Of a stretch of DNA of 64,000 nucleotides, positions 1 to 9,177 are shown piece after piece (positions within the stretch are counted from its first letter, which is position 1; each line of letters starts with the position of its first letter). A program made the translations under genes and the position numbers. Under the pieces are notes generated by a model, which saw only the letters and a list, made by a program, of their open reading frames with translations, was not told the origin of the DNA and searched no databases. Origin of the DNA: Oligosphaera ethanolica (GTDB lineage: Bacteria > Verrucomicrobiota > Lentisphaeria > Oligosphaerales > Oligosphaeraceae); contig NZ_JAUSVL010000001.1 in NCBI RefSeq assembly GCF_030814695.1, forward strand, positions 372,001-436,000, given 5' to 3'.

Positions 1-3000
1 AGCCGCCGGTGCTGCCGATCCAGCCGTCGAGGTCCTTGCCATTGAAAAGCGGGACAAAGCCCTCAGCATCGGCCGCGGGCAATGGCGGCGCGGGCGGCGG
101 CGCGGGCTCCTCAGCGGCGGCGAAGCGCTCCGGGGTCTTCCCGGCCGCATAGGCTTCGAGTTCCACCACGTGCACATAGGGGCCGACACCGCGCGTGATG
201 TTCAAGCGCACGTAGCGCACCGTCCGCGCTGGGAAACGGTGCACGATGCCCTGGGCATCCGCAGGCGTGTCATTGGCGGCATTGTCGGCCACCTGCTCCC
301 AGGTTTCGCCGTCGGCGGAGACCTCGACGGTGTAGGCGTAGCTGCGTTTGCCATCCCAGTAGAAAATGACCCGCACGGCGTCGATACTGGCCTTGTGCTG
401 CATATCCACCATAATCCAGGTGGGGCATTTATCCGTATGCCATCCGTCATTCTTGCCGATGCGGCCGTCGTTGACGCGGTCCGGCGAGTGGTCCTGCTCC
501 TGCTGACTGCCGGCCTGCACCGGCTGTTTGAATAGCAGATTGGGGCCGGGGGCCTTCGGCGTCTTCCCCGTCAGCGAATAGACCTCCAGTTCCACCAGAT
601 GCACGGCCTCATTGACGCTGTTCTTCAGGATGTTCAGGCGCACATAGCGCGCACGGCAAGCCGCCGGCAGGAGGTGATTGACGCCCTTCTCGTCAGCGGC
701 GCGGTTATTTTTGCTGTGATCGACGACCTGCTGCCAGGTCTGATTATCCTCGGAGACCTCGATGGTGTAGGTGTAGAAACGACGGCCGTCCCAGTAGAAA
801 ATCGGCCGGACCGAAAAGATGTCCTCGACCTGTTCCAGATCAAGCGTCAGCGAGCTCGGCCAACGGGCGCCGAACCACGCGTCATCGCGGGTGATGCGGC
901 CGTCCACGGCCTTGTCGGGCGAGTGATTGCCCTGCTGCGGGCAAGTCGTCGTCACTGGCTTGCCCATGGCGATATTCACGCCCTGGGAGGGAAAACGCGC
1001 CAGCTGGGCCATGGCCTGCTCTTTCAGCGCGTCGTTCGTGCTGACGGCGAGGACTTTTCGCAGCGCCTCCCCAGCGGCGCTGGTAGTCATGCCGGGGTCT
1101 TTGGCGTCCCGCGCGCAGACGAGCTTGACGGCTGCCGCAGCGGCCTCGTCAGCCAGTTCGGGATCAGCAAAAGCCGGCAGGACAATACCGGTCAGGACCG
1201 CGTCCTGCCGCAGCGCCGCTGCGGCGGCGAGCACCAGTTTGCGCTCGTCAGCGCGCTGACAGAGCGCCATGAGCTGCCCAAGCTTCGTCAGGCGATCAGC
1301 GGCAGCCAGCCCGAGGTCCTGCCCAAGGAGGCGTGACAGCCCCCGCAGCGCCAGCACCCGCGCCGTCGGCGGCTCCGGCTGTGCGGCCAGGGTGAAGAGC
1401 GCGTCCATGGCGTCGACCGTCGGCCAAGCGGCCAATGCGCGCACGGCGGCATCGCGCACCGCCGCGTCGTCATTGGCCAGATCGGCCTGCACGGCCTGCA
1501 GGGCCGCCGCCGAAGCAATCTCGGGCGCGAGCTGCAGGAATGCCGCGCGGGTCGCCCCGGTCGCCGTGGCCAGTGCCGCAAGCACTTTTGTGGCGCAATC
1601 GCCATTGCCGCGCGCGAGATTGACCAGCGCGGTCTGCGCAGCGCGACGCTCGGCGGCATCATCAATGGCTTGCACGCGGCCGATGATTTCATCGCAGTCT
1701 GCCGCCTGCGCCAGATTCGCCAGGGCCTTCCAAGCGGCACGGCGGACGCCGCTATCGCCATCATCCAGCTGCGCGAAGATGGCCCGCCGCTGCGCGACGG
1801 CCCGGCGCAAGGCCAGGATGTCCATCAACGCGGCCTTGCCATCCGGAGTGGCGTTGTCAATGGCGGCGGCAATCAGCGCGGCAAAATCGTCGTTGCGCTG
1901 CTGAATCAGCACCGCGCGAATGGCCGACAAGTCGTCTTTGGGCGCCGTGGCCATGGCCGCGGCCAAGAGTGCGGTGCAGTCCACCGGCGCGACGCCGGGC
2001 AGCGCAGCGTAGGCGGACTGGCGCAGCACCGCGTCCTCTGCGCGCAGCTGCGCTTCGATGTAAGGCCGGGCGGCGGTGGCGCCGCGGCGGCCGAGCATAG
2101 CAATGATGGCTGCCGCGAGCTCCGGCGGTGCGGCGCCAGCAACGGCAACGCAGTGATCGACCACGGCGACGTCCGGATGGCGTTCCAACAGCGCCAGGGC
2201 CGCTTCCCGCGCCACCAGATCGCCCTCGCGCAGCTGTTGCGACAGCAGCGGCAGGGCCTCGCCTAGACCGGCGTAATCCAGCAGCAACGCCCGGGACGCT
2301 TCGCCCGGATAGCGCACATGCAAGGCGCGCGCCACTGCCGCCGCGCGCTCCGGCGTCGGCAGCCGCGCGGCCAGCGTCGCCAAGGCGTCCAGCGCGGCGC
2401 TGCGGCGGCCGGCTGGGCCGGCGACGATCGCGTCCAGCAGCTCGGGGAGAATCCCCTCGTCGGCACATTCGGCCATGGCGCGCCACAGCACGGGCTTATC
2501 CACCTCGGCGGCATCGGCCAATGTCGTGCGCATAACGGGCAGCGCGTCGCGATCCCGCAGGGCGCCCAACGCATGACAACACGCCAGGCGGCGCGCCGGC
2601 GGCGTGGTCGCAGCAACCGCAGCAGCTCGCAGGGCCGCTTTAGCGCCGTCGTCGCCAATCTGCACCAGCGCCAGGACGGCGTAATCCGCCGCACGTTCGC
2701 TGGTCAATGCCACGGCGATGGCCGGCACTTCCGCCGGCCCGCCCACGAGTTGCAGCGCCTTGAGCAGCACGCCGCGAGCGACGTCATCGGCGGCCGTCGG
2801 CAGCAGCTTCGCCAGCGAGGCCGCCAGAGCCTCCCGTTCGGCGTCGGCACCGGGTCGCATCGCGTGCATCACCAGCGCCTCAATGGCGAAGGACGCCTGG
2901 ACGGTGCCCTGGTCGTTGTCTTCCTTAAGCAGCGCCGCCAGCACGCGCAATGTCTCCTCGCCGCCGCTCTGCAGTTGCTGCACCATGGCCTTGCCCGCTG

Positions 3001-3115
3001 CGGGCTCGGCCCAGGTCAATTTTGTGATGAGATCGTTGACATTTTCCGCCAAGGCTGTCATGGCCGCTCCTATTGCGCATGCTGTCAGAACAATGTGATT
3101 AATGCCGCTCTTCAT
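1..3115 (-). CDS. Secreted HEAT-repeat / double discoidin / DUF1080 protein (3' end missing)
   Basis: The frame is open from the ATG at 3115 to the window edge (about 1038 codons), so the C-terminus lies outside. The start has an AGGGG ribosome site and begins a signal peptide (MKSGINHIVLTACAIGAAMT, then ALA-EN). Residues ~30-700 are Ala/Leu-rich helical repeats of HEAT/PBS-lyase type. Residues ~713-847 and ~857-988 are two F5/8 type C (discoidin) carbohydrate-binding domains, each with an HSPD(K/R)-DGRI core, an FYWDG(R/K)R strand and a YVRLNI strand. After a Pro/Ala linker, GFVPLFNGKDLDGW (~1018) opens a DUF1080 (3-keto-disaccharide hydrolase / LamG-like) domain. This mix is typical of secreted PVC glycan-binding or glycan-cleaving proteins. 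The substrate cannot be read from the sequence. Plus-strand ORFs here are shadows. Confidence 0.85.
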   Translation of the reverse strand, partial: MKSGINHIVLTACAIGAAMTALAENVNDLITKLTWAEPAAGKAMVQQLQSGGEETLRVLAALLKEDNDQGTVQASFAIEALVMHAMRPGADAEREALAASLAKLLPTAADDVARGVLLKALQLVGGPAEVPAIAVALTSERAADYAVLALVQIGDDGAKAALRAAAVAATTPPARRLACCHALGALRDRDALPVMRTTLADAAEVDKPVLWRAMAECADEGILPELLDAIVAGPAGRRSAALDALATLAARLPTPERAAAVARALHVRYPGEASRALLLDYAGLGEALPLLSQQLREGDLVAREAALALLERHPDVAVVDHCVAVAGAAPPELAAAIIAMLGRRGATAARPYIEAQLRAEDAVLRQSAYAALPGVAPVDCTALLAAAMATAPKDDLSAIRAVLIQQRNDDFAALIAAAIDNATPDGKAALMDILALRRAVAQRRAIFAQLDDGDSGVRRAAWKALANLAQAADCDEIIGRVQAIDDAAERRAAQTALVNLARGNGDCATKVLAALATATGATRAAFLQLAPEIASAAALQAVQADLANDDAAVRDAAVRALAAWPTVDAMDALFTLAAQPEPPTARVLALRGLSRLLGQDLGLAAADRLTKLGQLMALCQRADERKLVLAAAAALRQDAVLTGIVLPAFADPELADEAAAAAVKLVCARDAKDPGMTTSAAGEALRKVLAVSTNDALKEQAMAQLARFPSQGVNIAMGKPVTTTCPQQGNHSPDKAVDGRITRDDAWFGARWPSSLTLDLEQVEDIFSVRPIFYWDGRRFYTYTIEVSEDNQTWQQVVDHSKNNRAADEKGVNHLLPAACRARYVRLNILKNSVNEAVHLVELEVYSLTGKTPKAPGPNLLFKQPVQAGSQQEQDHSPDRVNDGRIGKNDGWHTDKCPTWIMVDMQHKASIDAVRVIFYWDGKRSYAYTVEVSADGETWEQVADNAANDTPADAQGIVHRFPARTVRYVRLNITRGVGPYVHVVELEAYAAGKTPERFAAAEEPAPPPAPPLPAADAEGFVPLFNGKDLDGWIGSTGG

Positions 3116-3171
3116 GATCCCCTGCCTTCTCGTAGTGATGGGCTGTACTGAGGCTACCGGCAGTCGCTGGT

Positions 3172-4473
3172 TCAGCCGATGCGCCATGGTGCGCGCATGG
3201 GCTGTTCGGCCAGCCGATTGGCCTCGGGATCATTCACAAACCGGAGGGTCGCCGGATCAAAATGCAGCTTCCGGCCGCTGCGGATCGCGCAGTTGGCCAG
3301 GTGCACCAGGATATTGCTGCGGTTACCGTTGAGTTCATTCAGGCCGAACGTGCGGCGGGTGCGCACGGACACATTGAAGTCACTGACCTGCGGTGCCGGC
3401 TCGGGCAGTTCCTTAACCAGCTGGGCGAGATTGGCCGGCTCCGTGCGGAAGTTCTGAAAGACCTTGCCATTCGGCCCCTCGATAAAGGGCTTGCCGGCAG
3501 TTTCACGCGCGCCCCATTCGCAGGATTCGAGGATGATTTTGCAGCCGTCGGCGTACTTCATGTACACCTGTCCCCACAGCCCCACCACGTCGGGATGCTG
3601 CGGCCATGGCGCCGTCGCCTCAATCTCCACCGGGCTGGTGTCGTCCTTGTCGAGGATGTACTGCACCGGATCGAGATAGTGCTGGCCCATGTCGGCCAAG
3701 CCGCCGCCGTCGTAGTCCCAGTAGCCGCGGAAAGAGCCCGACGTGCGATGCGTGGTGTAAGGCTTCCAGGGCGCCGGACCCAACCAGCGGTCGTAGTCAA
3801 TGTCCGCCGGCACCGGCTCCGGCGGCAAGCCGAGTTTGCCGGTCCACATGGACGCTTTCCAGGAAAAGCCCGTCAACGCGCTGACACGCACGGTCAAGGG
3901 CCAACCCAGAGCGCCGCTTTGCACGAGCTTCTTCAGCGGCGCGACGGTCGTGCCCAGGCCGTAGAAACTGCCGTAAAGCCGAAACCAGGTATTGAGCCGA
4001 AACACGCGGCCATTGCGGCGCACGGCGTCAGCAACGTGCGTACCCTCGGCAATGGTGCGCGTCATGGGCTTTTCCGCCCAGACATCGCAGCCGGCATTCA
4101 GCGCGGCGATATTCTGCAGGGCGTGCCAGTGCGGCGGCGTCACCACGTGCACGACGTCAATGGACTCGCGGTCGAGCATCTCACGGAAATCCAGATAGGC
4201 GTGGCAATCCGCGCCGGCGCGCTGGACAGCGGCGTCCCGCCGGGACTTTCGCACATCGCAGACGGCGACCAGCTTGGCCTGCGGGTCCTTGAGTACATAG
4301 CCAATGTGGGCGTTGCCCATGCCGCCGACACCGATTATCGCGTGATTGATGCGGTCATTGGCGCCGGGCCGTCCCGGCGCCGCCAACACCGACCGCGGAA
4401 TGATGGTCAGCGCCGTCCCAGCCAGCGCGCTCGTACCCAAAAAACTGCGGCGGGTCATACCCAAATCCGACAT
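3172..4473 (-). CDS. Gfo/Idh/MocA family oxidoreductase with Tat signal
   Basis: A 433-residue NAD(P)-dependent sugar dehydrogenase-type protein. The start at 4473 is chosen over an upstream in-frame codon because AAGGAG lies just before it and because it begins directly with a Tat signal (MTRRSFLGTSALAG). After the signal comes the Rossmann motif (IGVGGMGNAH), then the family lysine motif in AEKPMTR and a C-terminal alpha/beta domain. Exported Gfo/Idh/MocA proteins of this size are common in Lentisphaerota and Planctomycetota, often next to DUF1080 proteins, as here, where the DUF1080-type gene starts 56 bp downstream on the same strand. The substrate is unknown; a periplasmic glycoside- or keto-sugar-linked role is an inference from context. 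Confidence 0.88.
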   Translation of the reverse strand: MSDLGMTRRSFLGTSALAGTALTIIPRSVLAAPGRPGANDRINHAIIGVGGMGNAHIGYVLKDPQAKLVAVCDVRKSRRDAAVQRAGADCHAYLDFREMLDRESIDVVHVVTPPHWHALQNIAALNAGCDVWAEKPMTRTIAEGTHVADAVRRNGRVFRLNTWFRLYGSFYGLGTTVAPLKKLVQSGALGWPLTVRVSALTGFSWKASMWTGKLGLPPEPVPADIDYDRWLGPAPWKPYTTHRTSGSFRGYWDYDGGGLADMGQHYLDPVQYILDKDDTSPVEIEATAPWPQHPDVVGLWGQVYMKYADGCKIILESCEWGARETAGKPFIEGPNGKVFQNFRTEPANLAQLVKELPEPAPQVSDFNVSVRTRRTFGLNELNGNRSNILVHLANCAIRSGRKLHFDPATLRFVNDPEANRLAEQPMRAPWRIG

Positions 4474-4532
4474 GTGCGACACTCCTTCTGCTGACAAGCC
4501 CGGAGGGGACTGTTTCCCCCGGGCATTCCCGA

Positions 4533-4577
4533 AAAACGCCGTTACCACGGCCGACCGGCGCCATCAAGGCGCCGGCC
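4533..4577 (-). terminator. Stem-loops downstream of the M18 aminopeptidase gene
   Basis: Read on the minus strand after the aminopeptidase stop, there is a GC-rich inverted repeat (GCCGGCGCC, 5-nt loop, GGCGCCGGT). It is followed by a weaker GCCG/CGGC stem ending in GTTTTT. It is plausible as a rho-independent terminator; the distance between the strong stem and the T run makes it uncertain. Confidence 0.4.
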
Positions 4578-4583
4578 AGCGCG

Positions 4584-6041
4584 TTATTTTGCCTCAAAAA
4601 AGGCCTTGTACGCCTTGTAACCCATATAGATATCGACCTTGCTGGCACATTCCTGCGGGGCGTGCATGCTCAGGAGACCCACGCCGCAGTCCACCACGTC
4701 CATGCCATAGCGAGCCAGGTATAACGCGATGGTGCCGCCGCCGCCGACATCGACTTTGCCCAACTCGCCCATCTGCCAGGCGACGCCGGCGTCATTGAAG
4801 ATGCGCCGCACGTCGCCCATGAACTCCGCGCTGGCATCGCTGGAGCCGGACTTGCCGCGGGCGCCCGTGTACTTGCTGATCACCACGCCACAGCCCATCT
4901 TACCCATGTTGTTCGGCGAACTCACCTCCGGAAAGGCCGGGTCGTGCAGCGCATTGACGTCGGCGGACAACATGCGCGAGCGCGCCAGCGCACGCCGCAC
5001 CGTCAGCTCGTTGTAGCCATCGCCCATAAGCGCGGACAATTCGGCGACGGTGTTTTCCATGAACATCGAATCCATGCCGGTGGAACCATAGGAGCCGATT
5101 TCCTCCTTGTCGCAGATAACGGCAGCGCGAGTGCGAGTAGGCACGCCCTTGGCGTCGAGGATAGCGCGAATGGCGCCGTAGGCGCAAACGCGGTCGTCCT
5201 GGCCATAGCCGAGAACCATGGAGCGGTCAAGACCGAGTTCGCGCGCGGGGCCGGCCGGCACCAGTTCCAGTTCAGCGCTGGCGAAGTCTTCTTCCTCGAT
5301 GCCGTACTTGTCCTTGAGCAGGCGCAGGACGCGGAGTTTGGTGCGGTCCTTGAAGTCCTTGTCGCCATCGTCCTTGGGCACCGGCCGGCTGGCGAGGAGG
5401 ACATTGAGGGCCTCGCCGGAAAACGCCTCAGCGAGGGTCTTCTTGGCCTGATCGGCACCGAGGTGGGGCAGGAGGTCCGTGATAGTCAGCACGGGATCAC
5501 CGGGGTCTTCGCCGATATTCAGCGTCACGCTGGTGCCGTCGCGGCGGATCACCACGCCATGCAGCGCCAGGGGAATGGTCACCCACTGGTATTTTTTGAT
5601 GCCGCCGTAGTAGTGGGTGTCAAGCATGGCCATGCAGTCGTCCTGATAGAGCGGATTGGGCTTGGCGTCCAGCCGCGGCGAGTCGATATGCGCGCCAATC
5701 AGCGACAGACCATTTTCCAACGGCTCCTTGCCGATCTGCGCCAGGAACAAGGTCTTGCCATGACAAGAGCGATAGACCTTCGTGCCGGGCTTGAGCTTCT
5801 TGCCGGCGGTGGCGAGCGCGTCCAGGTCCGCAAAACCAGCGTCTTTGGCCAGCTTCAGCGCGATGTCGTGGGCCAGCCGTTCGGTCTTGGCGTCGCTGAT
5901 GAAACGAATGTAGTCCGCGCAGTAATTCTCCACCTGTTTGAGCTCGGCGGCACTGAGCTTCTCCCAAACGGATTCCTGCTTCCAGGGCGTCACGGTCTGG
6001 CGACTCTTCGGGTCGTCCTTGGCGGTTTTCTTGGCAGGCAT
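4584..6041 (-). CDS. M18 family aminopeptidase
   Basis: A 485-residue cytoplasmic metallo-aminopeptidase of the M18 (aspartyl/leucyl aminopeptidase) family that would remove N-terminal residues from peptides. Expected metal and catalytic segments are all present in order: IGAHIDSPR, GYGQDDRV, CDKEEIGS, SADVNALHDP and a C-terminal LLSMHAPQE. The length is normal for the bacterial M18 branch. The start is supported by AAGGAG ten bases upstream. It lies 68 bp downstream of the hydrolase gene on the same strand, so the two may share a transcript. Nothing in the sequence links it to the neighbouring sugar genes, so a general peptide-turnover role is the simplest reading. Confidence 0.93.
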   Translation of the reverse strand: MPAKKTAKDDPKSRQTVTPWKQESVWEKLSAAELKQVENYCADYIRFISDAKTERLAHDIALKLAKDAGFADLDALATAGKKLKPGTKVYRSCHGKTLFLAQIGKEPLENGLSLIGAHIDSPRLDAKPNPLYQDDCMAMLDTHYYGGIKKYQWVTIPLALHGVVIRRDGTSVTLNIGEDPGDPVLTITDLLPHLGADQAKKTLAEAFSGEALNVLLASRPVPKDDGDKDFKDRTKLRVLRLLKDKYGIEEEDFASAELELVPAGPARELGLDRSMVLGYGQDDRVCAYGAIRAILDAKGVPTRTRAAVICDKEEIGSYGSTGMDSMFMENTVAELSALMGDGYNELTVRRALARSRMLSADVNALHDPAFPEVSSPNNMGKMGCGVVISKYTGARGKSGSSDASAEFMGDVRRIFNDAGVAWQMGELGKVDVGGGGTIALYLARYGMDVVDCGVGLLSMHAPQECASKVDIYMGYKAYKAFFEAK

Positions 6042-6109
6042 GAAATGATGCTCCTTGGTTGGCTGTTTCTTAATTCAAAATGCTCGGACGCGAGGTCCCT
6101 GATGGGTAC

Positions 6110-6985
6110 TTATTTGCTGACGGGTTGTTGCAGGAACTGCTCAATGACGGGAATGATTTCCGCGCCGGCGTCTTCCAGCAGGTAATGGGACGCGTTCGGG
6201 TAAGTATGGACCGCGGCCTTAGGGTAGATTTCCCGCAAACGCGCCAAAAAGCCCAGATGGAAGCAGAAGTCCTGCTCGCCCCAGCACATCAGTATGGGCT
6301 TGTCTGCCAGCAAGGGTAGTTTCTCACCGATGGTCTTCAGGGTCGTCCAAGTCGGATGGCTGGGCTTGAGAGGAATGTCCTGCACAAAACGCTGCGTGGC
6401 AATGCGGTCGTGCCAGTTGCCGTAGGGATGACGATAGCCTTCTTGGACCGCCGCTGGCAGTGGCTTCGCCGGCGCCATGCGAATGGCTGCCTCGACAAAG
6501 CCATTCAGGCCGCGCACGAGCACGGCACCCAGCCCCGGGCAACGGCAGAGCGCGATCCGCCGCGGACAGTCGTCCGACAGAAATGCCGCCGTGTTCATCA
6601 GTACGATGCGGTCGATCCGCTCGGGATGCCTTGTCGCATAGCCCATGCCGACGCCGCCGCCCCAGTCATGGAGTACCAAGGTCAGGCGCTTGAGCTTGAG
6701 CTCGTCATTCAGCCAGTGCTCAATGCAGCGGATGTGGTCCTCCAAATGATAGGGCCAGTCCTGCGGCTTGTCTGACAAACCACAGCCAATGAGGTCGGCA
6801 GCCAGTGCGCGCTGGCCACCGGCGGCCACGCGACGAATGAGGTCGCGATACATGAACGACCAGGTGGGATTGCCGTGAAGCATCACCACCGCCTCGCCCT
6901 GCCCTTCGTCCACATAATGCAACGATGGGCCGTCGGGGGTCTGATAACGATGCGATGCAAAAGGATACAAGTCTTTCCAGGTCAT
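6110..6985 (-). CDS. Alpha/beta hydrolase, haloalkane dehalogenase / OleB-like
   Basis: A 291-residue alpha/beta-fold hydrolase. The oxyanion segment is HGNPTWSFMYR. The nucleophile elbow reads HDWGGG, giving Asp107 rather than Ser, followed by Trp108 as in haloalkane dehalogenases and OleB beta-lactone decarboxylases. The catalytic His is in NASHYLLED (~267), and the acid probably lies in the WGEQD region. It has no signal peptide, so it is cytoplasmic. The start has GGAGA six bases upstream. It is preceded on the same strand by the SDR, FAD oxidoreductase and acyl carrier protein genes. Asp-nucleophile members dehalogenate, open lactones or decarboxylate beta-lactones. The context with an ACP would favour acyl chemistry, but OleA, OleC and OleD partners are not visible, so the substrate is open. 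Confidence 0.85.
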   Translation of the reverse strand: MTWKDLYPFASHRYQTPDGPSLHYVDEGQGEAVVMLHGNPTWSFMYRDLIRRVAAGGQRALAADLIGCGLSDKPQDWPYHLEDHIRCIEHWLNDELKLKRLTLVLHDWGGGVGMGYATRHPERIDRIVLMNTAAFLSDDCPRRIALCRCPGLGAVLVRGLNGFVEAAIRMAPAKPLPAAVQEGYRHPYGNWHDRIATQRFVQDIPLKPSHPTWTTLKTIGEKLPLLADKPILMCWGEQDFCFHLGFLARLREIYPKAAVHTYPNASHYLLEDAGAEIIPVIEQFLQQPVSK

Positions 6986-7089
6986 TCAGTTCTCCGTCAG
7001 CGCGTCATGTCTTGCGCCGCGGCGGTCTCCGCCGCCGCAACTGGTTTTTTTGTCTTCGTTCGTCGTCGTCAAAAATGCCTGCAGGCGGC

Positions 7090-7809
7090 CTAGAAGGGCA
7101 CGATCTCCTGCATTACGGGCTGGACCATGATTTCCGGGAAGACCAAGTGGTCGGGGAATTCGCAGATTTTCACCACGAGGTCGCCCATCTGCTCGCCGGT
7201 CATCACCCGGCCGCGGCGCGCCTCAGCCATGGGCCCGAGCCCCGCCGCCACGGAGAATTCCGTCTCGCCCCAAGACGGCGTCAGCACGGTCACGCGCACA
7301 TTATGCGGGCGCAGCTCGGTGTAGAGTGCGCGGCTGAACATGTCCACGCCAGCCTTGGCGGCCGTGTAGGTCGCAAAACCCGGCCAGCCATAGTGCGCGC
7401 AGACGCTGGTGATGTTGATGATCAGGCCCGACTTGCGCGCCGTCATCAGCGCCGCAGCCCGCCGGCAGCCATAAATTACGCCCAGCAGATTGGTCTCGAT
7501 GGAGCGGCGGATGTCGTCGTCGCTCTGCTCTTGCAGTGGCGCGATATGCACGCCGCTGCCCGCGTTGTTTATCAGCACATCGATGTCGTCACCGCAGGCG
7601 GCGAAGATGCGATCCCAGTCCGCCGGTTTGCCGACATCGCCGGCGACGGCCTGCACGCCGATCTCGGCGGCGCTCTGCGCTAGGACGTCCTGCCGGCGGC
7701 CAGTGATCCACACCTGGGCGCCGCGGGCCTTCAGTGCTGCGGCAATGCCCTTGCCATAGCCCTGCGAACCGCCGGTGACAATCACTTTCTTACCTTTGCA
7801 GTCCATCAT
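7090..7809 (-). CDS. SDR family NAD(P)-dependent oxidoreductase
   Basis: A 239-residue classical short-chain dehydrogenase/reductase. The cofactor motif is VTGGSQGYGKG, followed by NNAGSG, the catalytic Ser in INITSV and the YTAAK catalytic pair. The ATG overlaps the stop of the FAD oxidoreductase gene (ATGA-type overlap at 7806-7809), and AAGGAGGT lies inside the end of that gene, so translation is very likely coupled. The C-terminus differs from FabG-type reductases. A partner of the upstream FAD enzyme or of an acyl- or keto-intermediate is inferred from the coupling only. Confidence 0.92.
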   Translation of the reverse strand: MMDCKGKKVIVTGGSQGYGKGIAAALKARGAQVWITGRRQDVLAQSAAEIGVQAVAGDVGKPADWDRIFAACGDDIDVLINNAGSGVHIAPLQEQSDDDIRRSIETNLLGVIYGCRRAAALMTARKSGLIINITSVCAHYGWPGFATYTAAKAGVDMFSRALYTELRPHNVRVTVLTPSWGETEFSVAAGLGPMAEARRGRVMTGEQMGDLVVKICEFPDHLVFPEIMVQPVMQEIVPF

Positions 7810-9164
7810 CGACCTCCTTGACGCTTGCTTTCATCACGCAAAAACTCGGCCGGCAACGCCGCCGGCGACACGCCAAACCGCATCGCCAACGCCGCCGCCG
7901 TGCCGGCGGCCGTGCCCAATTGCATCATCTTACGGGATAGCCGGCAGCTTGATGCCGCCAGGCTCGAAAAGCCGGCCACACGGCCAGCTACCAACATATT
8001 GTCAAAGGCCAGCGGCTGCAAACAACGATAAGGCACGCCGTAGGGGCCGCTGATCCTGCCGCTGGCATGCCGCGCGCCATGGCGATCCAGGCCGTGACCG
8101 GCAATGGCAATCACATCGGGATACCCCGGCGGCGACAGCAGATCCTGCTCACGCAACATGTAACGGCAGCGCACCCGATACGACTCGCGAACCCCCATTG
8201 CTGAATAGAGATGCAGCAGTCGATAGCCGCGCAGCTGCGGCCAGGCGTCCTGCACATGATGCCAATAGCAACGCACACGCCGCTCACTCTCGGCCAGCGC
8301 CACCGCCGGCGACAGCGCCTGCAGCTCAGCGCCGCTCATCGTCGACAGCATATTGCAATTCAGATCGCCATTGGGAAAATGCGCCGCGACCATCGCAGGA
8401 AACTGCTCCGCCCACCAGCACCGCGCGGGGATGTCCCCCCGCAGCGCCTCTACCGCCGGCGAGGCCACCGGCGTGACCCGGAACATCCTGGTCGCGCCAT
8501 TAAGGCGGCCCGTGGCTTCCTCCGGCGCATCGGGTTCGCCAAAGGCCGCCCGGGAGTCCTCGCCCTGCAAGAGCTCGCAACCGGCAAGACGCGCCAGGAC
8601 GCCGCAGCAATCCACGAAGTAGCGCGCGCGAAATTCTTCGCCGGCGCGTGTCCGCAGCGCCGTGATTGCGCGGTCGCCGTGCTCGACGGCGACGACTTCC
8701 CGGCCGTCGCCGACCTCGCAACGGCCGCTCTCACGCAGCATATCGCGCGCACACTGATCCCACGCCGCCGGCTCGAAGATGACGCCGCCAACAGGATTAC
8801 GTACATCGGGCGGCACCGTCCAGTCCAGCGCCTCGGTATCGCTGTAACTCATGCTGCTATCCAGGCCGAGTTCGCAGCCGGGAAAAGCCGCGTCGTCGCC
8901 CTGCAGAAAATAGCGGTGTTTGAGGTAGCGGTAGATGCCGCAGGCGTTGGGCAGGCGACGCATGCGCTCGTAGAGCTGCCGCGGCGCGCCGGAGCCATCG
9001 CATTCGGGCTCCCAGCAGCAGACGCCAGCCAGCGTGGAGTTACCGCCGAGCATCGCCTCGCATTCCAGCAGCGCCGTGTGCGCACCGGCACGAGCGGCCG
9101 CCAGCGCTGCGCCAAAGCCCGCGCTGCCACCACCAACAACCACGACATCATAGGCTGGCGACAT
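7806..9164 (-). CDS. FAD-dependent oxidoreductase
   Basis: A 452-residue flavoprotein of the FAD_oxidored type. The N-terminal Rossmann fold is VVVVGGGSAGFGAA with an acidic residue ending beta2 (TALLE), followed by GGNSTLAGVCCWEP. A second FAD-contacting region reads RYFVDCCGVLARLAG, where many relatives have DCTGD. The C-terminus has the closing FAD motif (NMLVAGRVAG). There is no signal peptide. The gene starts 13 bp after the ACP stop with only a weak ribosome site, which suggests coupling to it, and it overlaps the SDR gene by 4 bp. Relatives are widespread in PVC genomes with unknown substrates, so the reaction cannot be named. Confidence 0.88.
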   Translation of the reverse strand: MSPAYDVVVVGGGSAGFGAALAAARAGAHTALLECEAMLGGNSTLAGVCCWEPECDGSGAPRQLYERMRRLPNACGIYRYLKHRYFLQGDDAAFPGCELGLDSSMSYSDTEALDWTVPPDVRNPVGGVIFEPAAWDQCARDMLRESGRCEVGDGREVVAVEHGDRAITALRTRAGEEFRARYFVDCCGVLARLAGCELLQGEDSRAAFGEPDAPEEATGRLNGATRMFRVTPVASPAVEALRGDIPARCWWAEQFPAMVAAHFPNGDLNCNMLSTMSGAELQALSPAVALAESERRVRCYWHHVQDAWPQLRGYRLLHLYSAMGVRESYRVRCRYMLREQDLLSPPGYPDVIAIAGHGLDRHGARHASGRISGPYGVPYRCLQPLAFDNMLVAGRVAGFSSLAASSCRLSRKMMQLGTAAGTAAALAMRFGVSPAALPAEFLRDESKRQGGR

Positions 9165-9177
9165 GGCTACGCCGGCT

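Noticed and set aside
599-1336. Long plus-strand ORFs over 170-3330
   Set aside because: They lie opposite the continuous minus-strand HEAT/discoidin gene, which has a signal peptide and domain motifs; the plus-strand peptides have no recognisable family.
3262-4494. 410-codon plus-strand ORF
   Set aside because: It is antisense to the Gfo/Idh/MocA gene; high GC creates long antisense frames throughout the window.
7026-7080. Terminator from GCGGCGG-TCT-CCGCCGC followed by TTTTTTT on the plus strand
   Set aside because: No plus-strand gene lies upstream, and on the minus strand no T run follows the stem.
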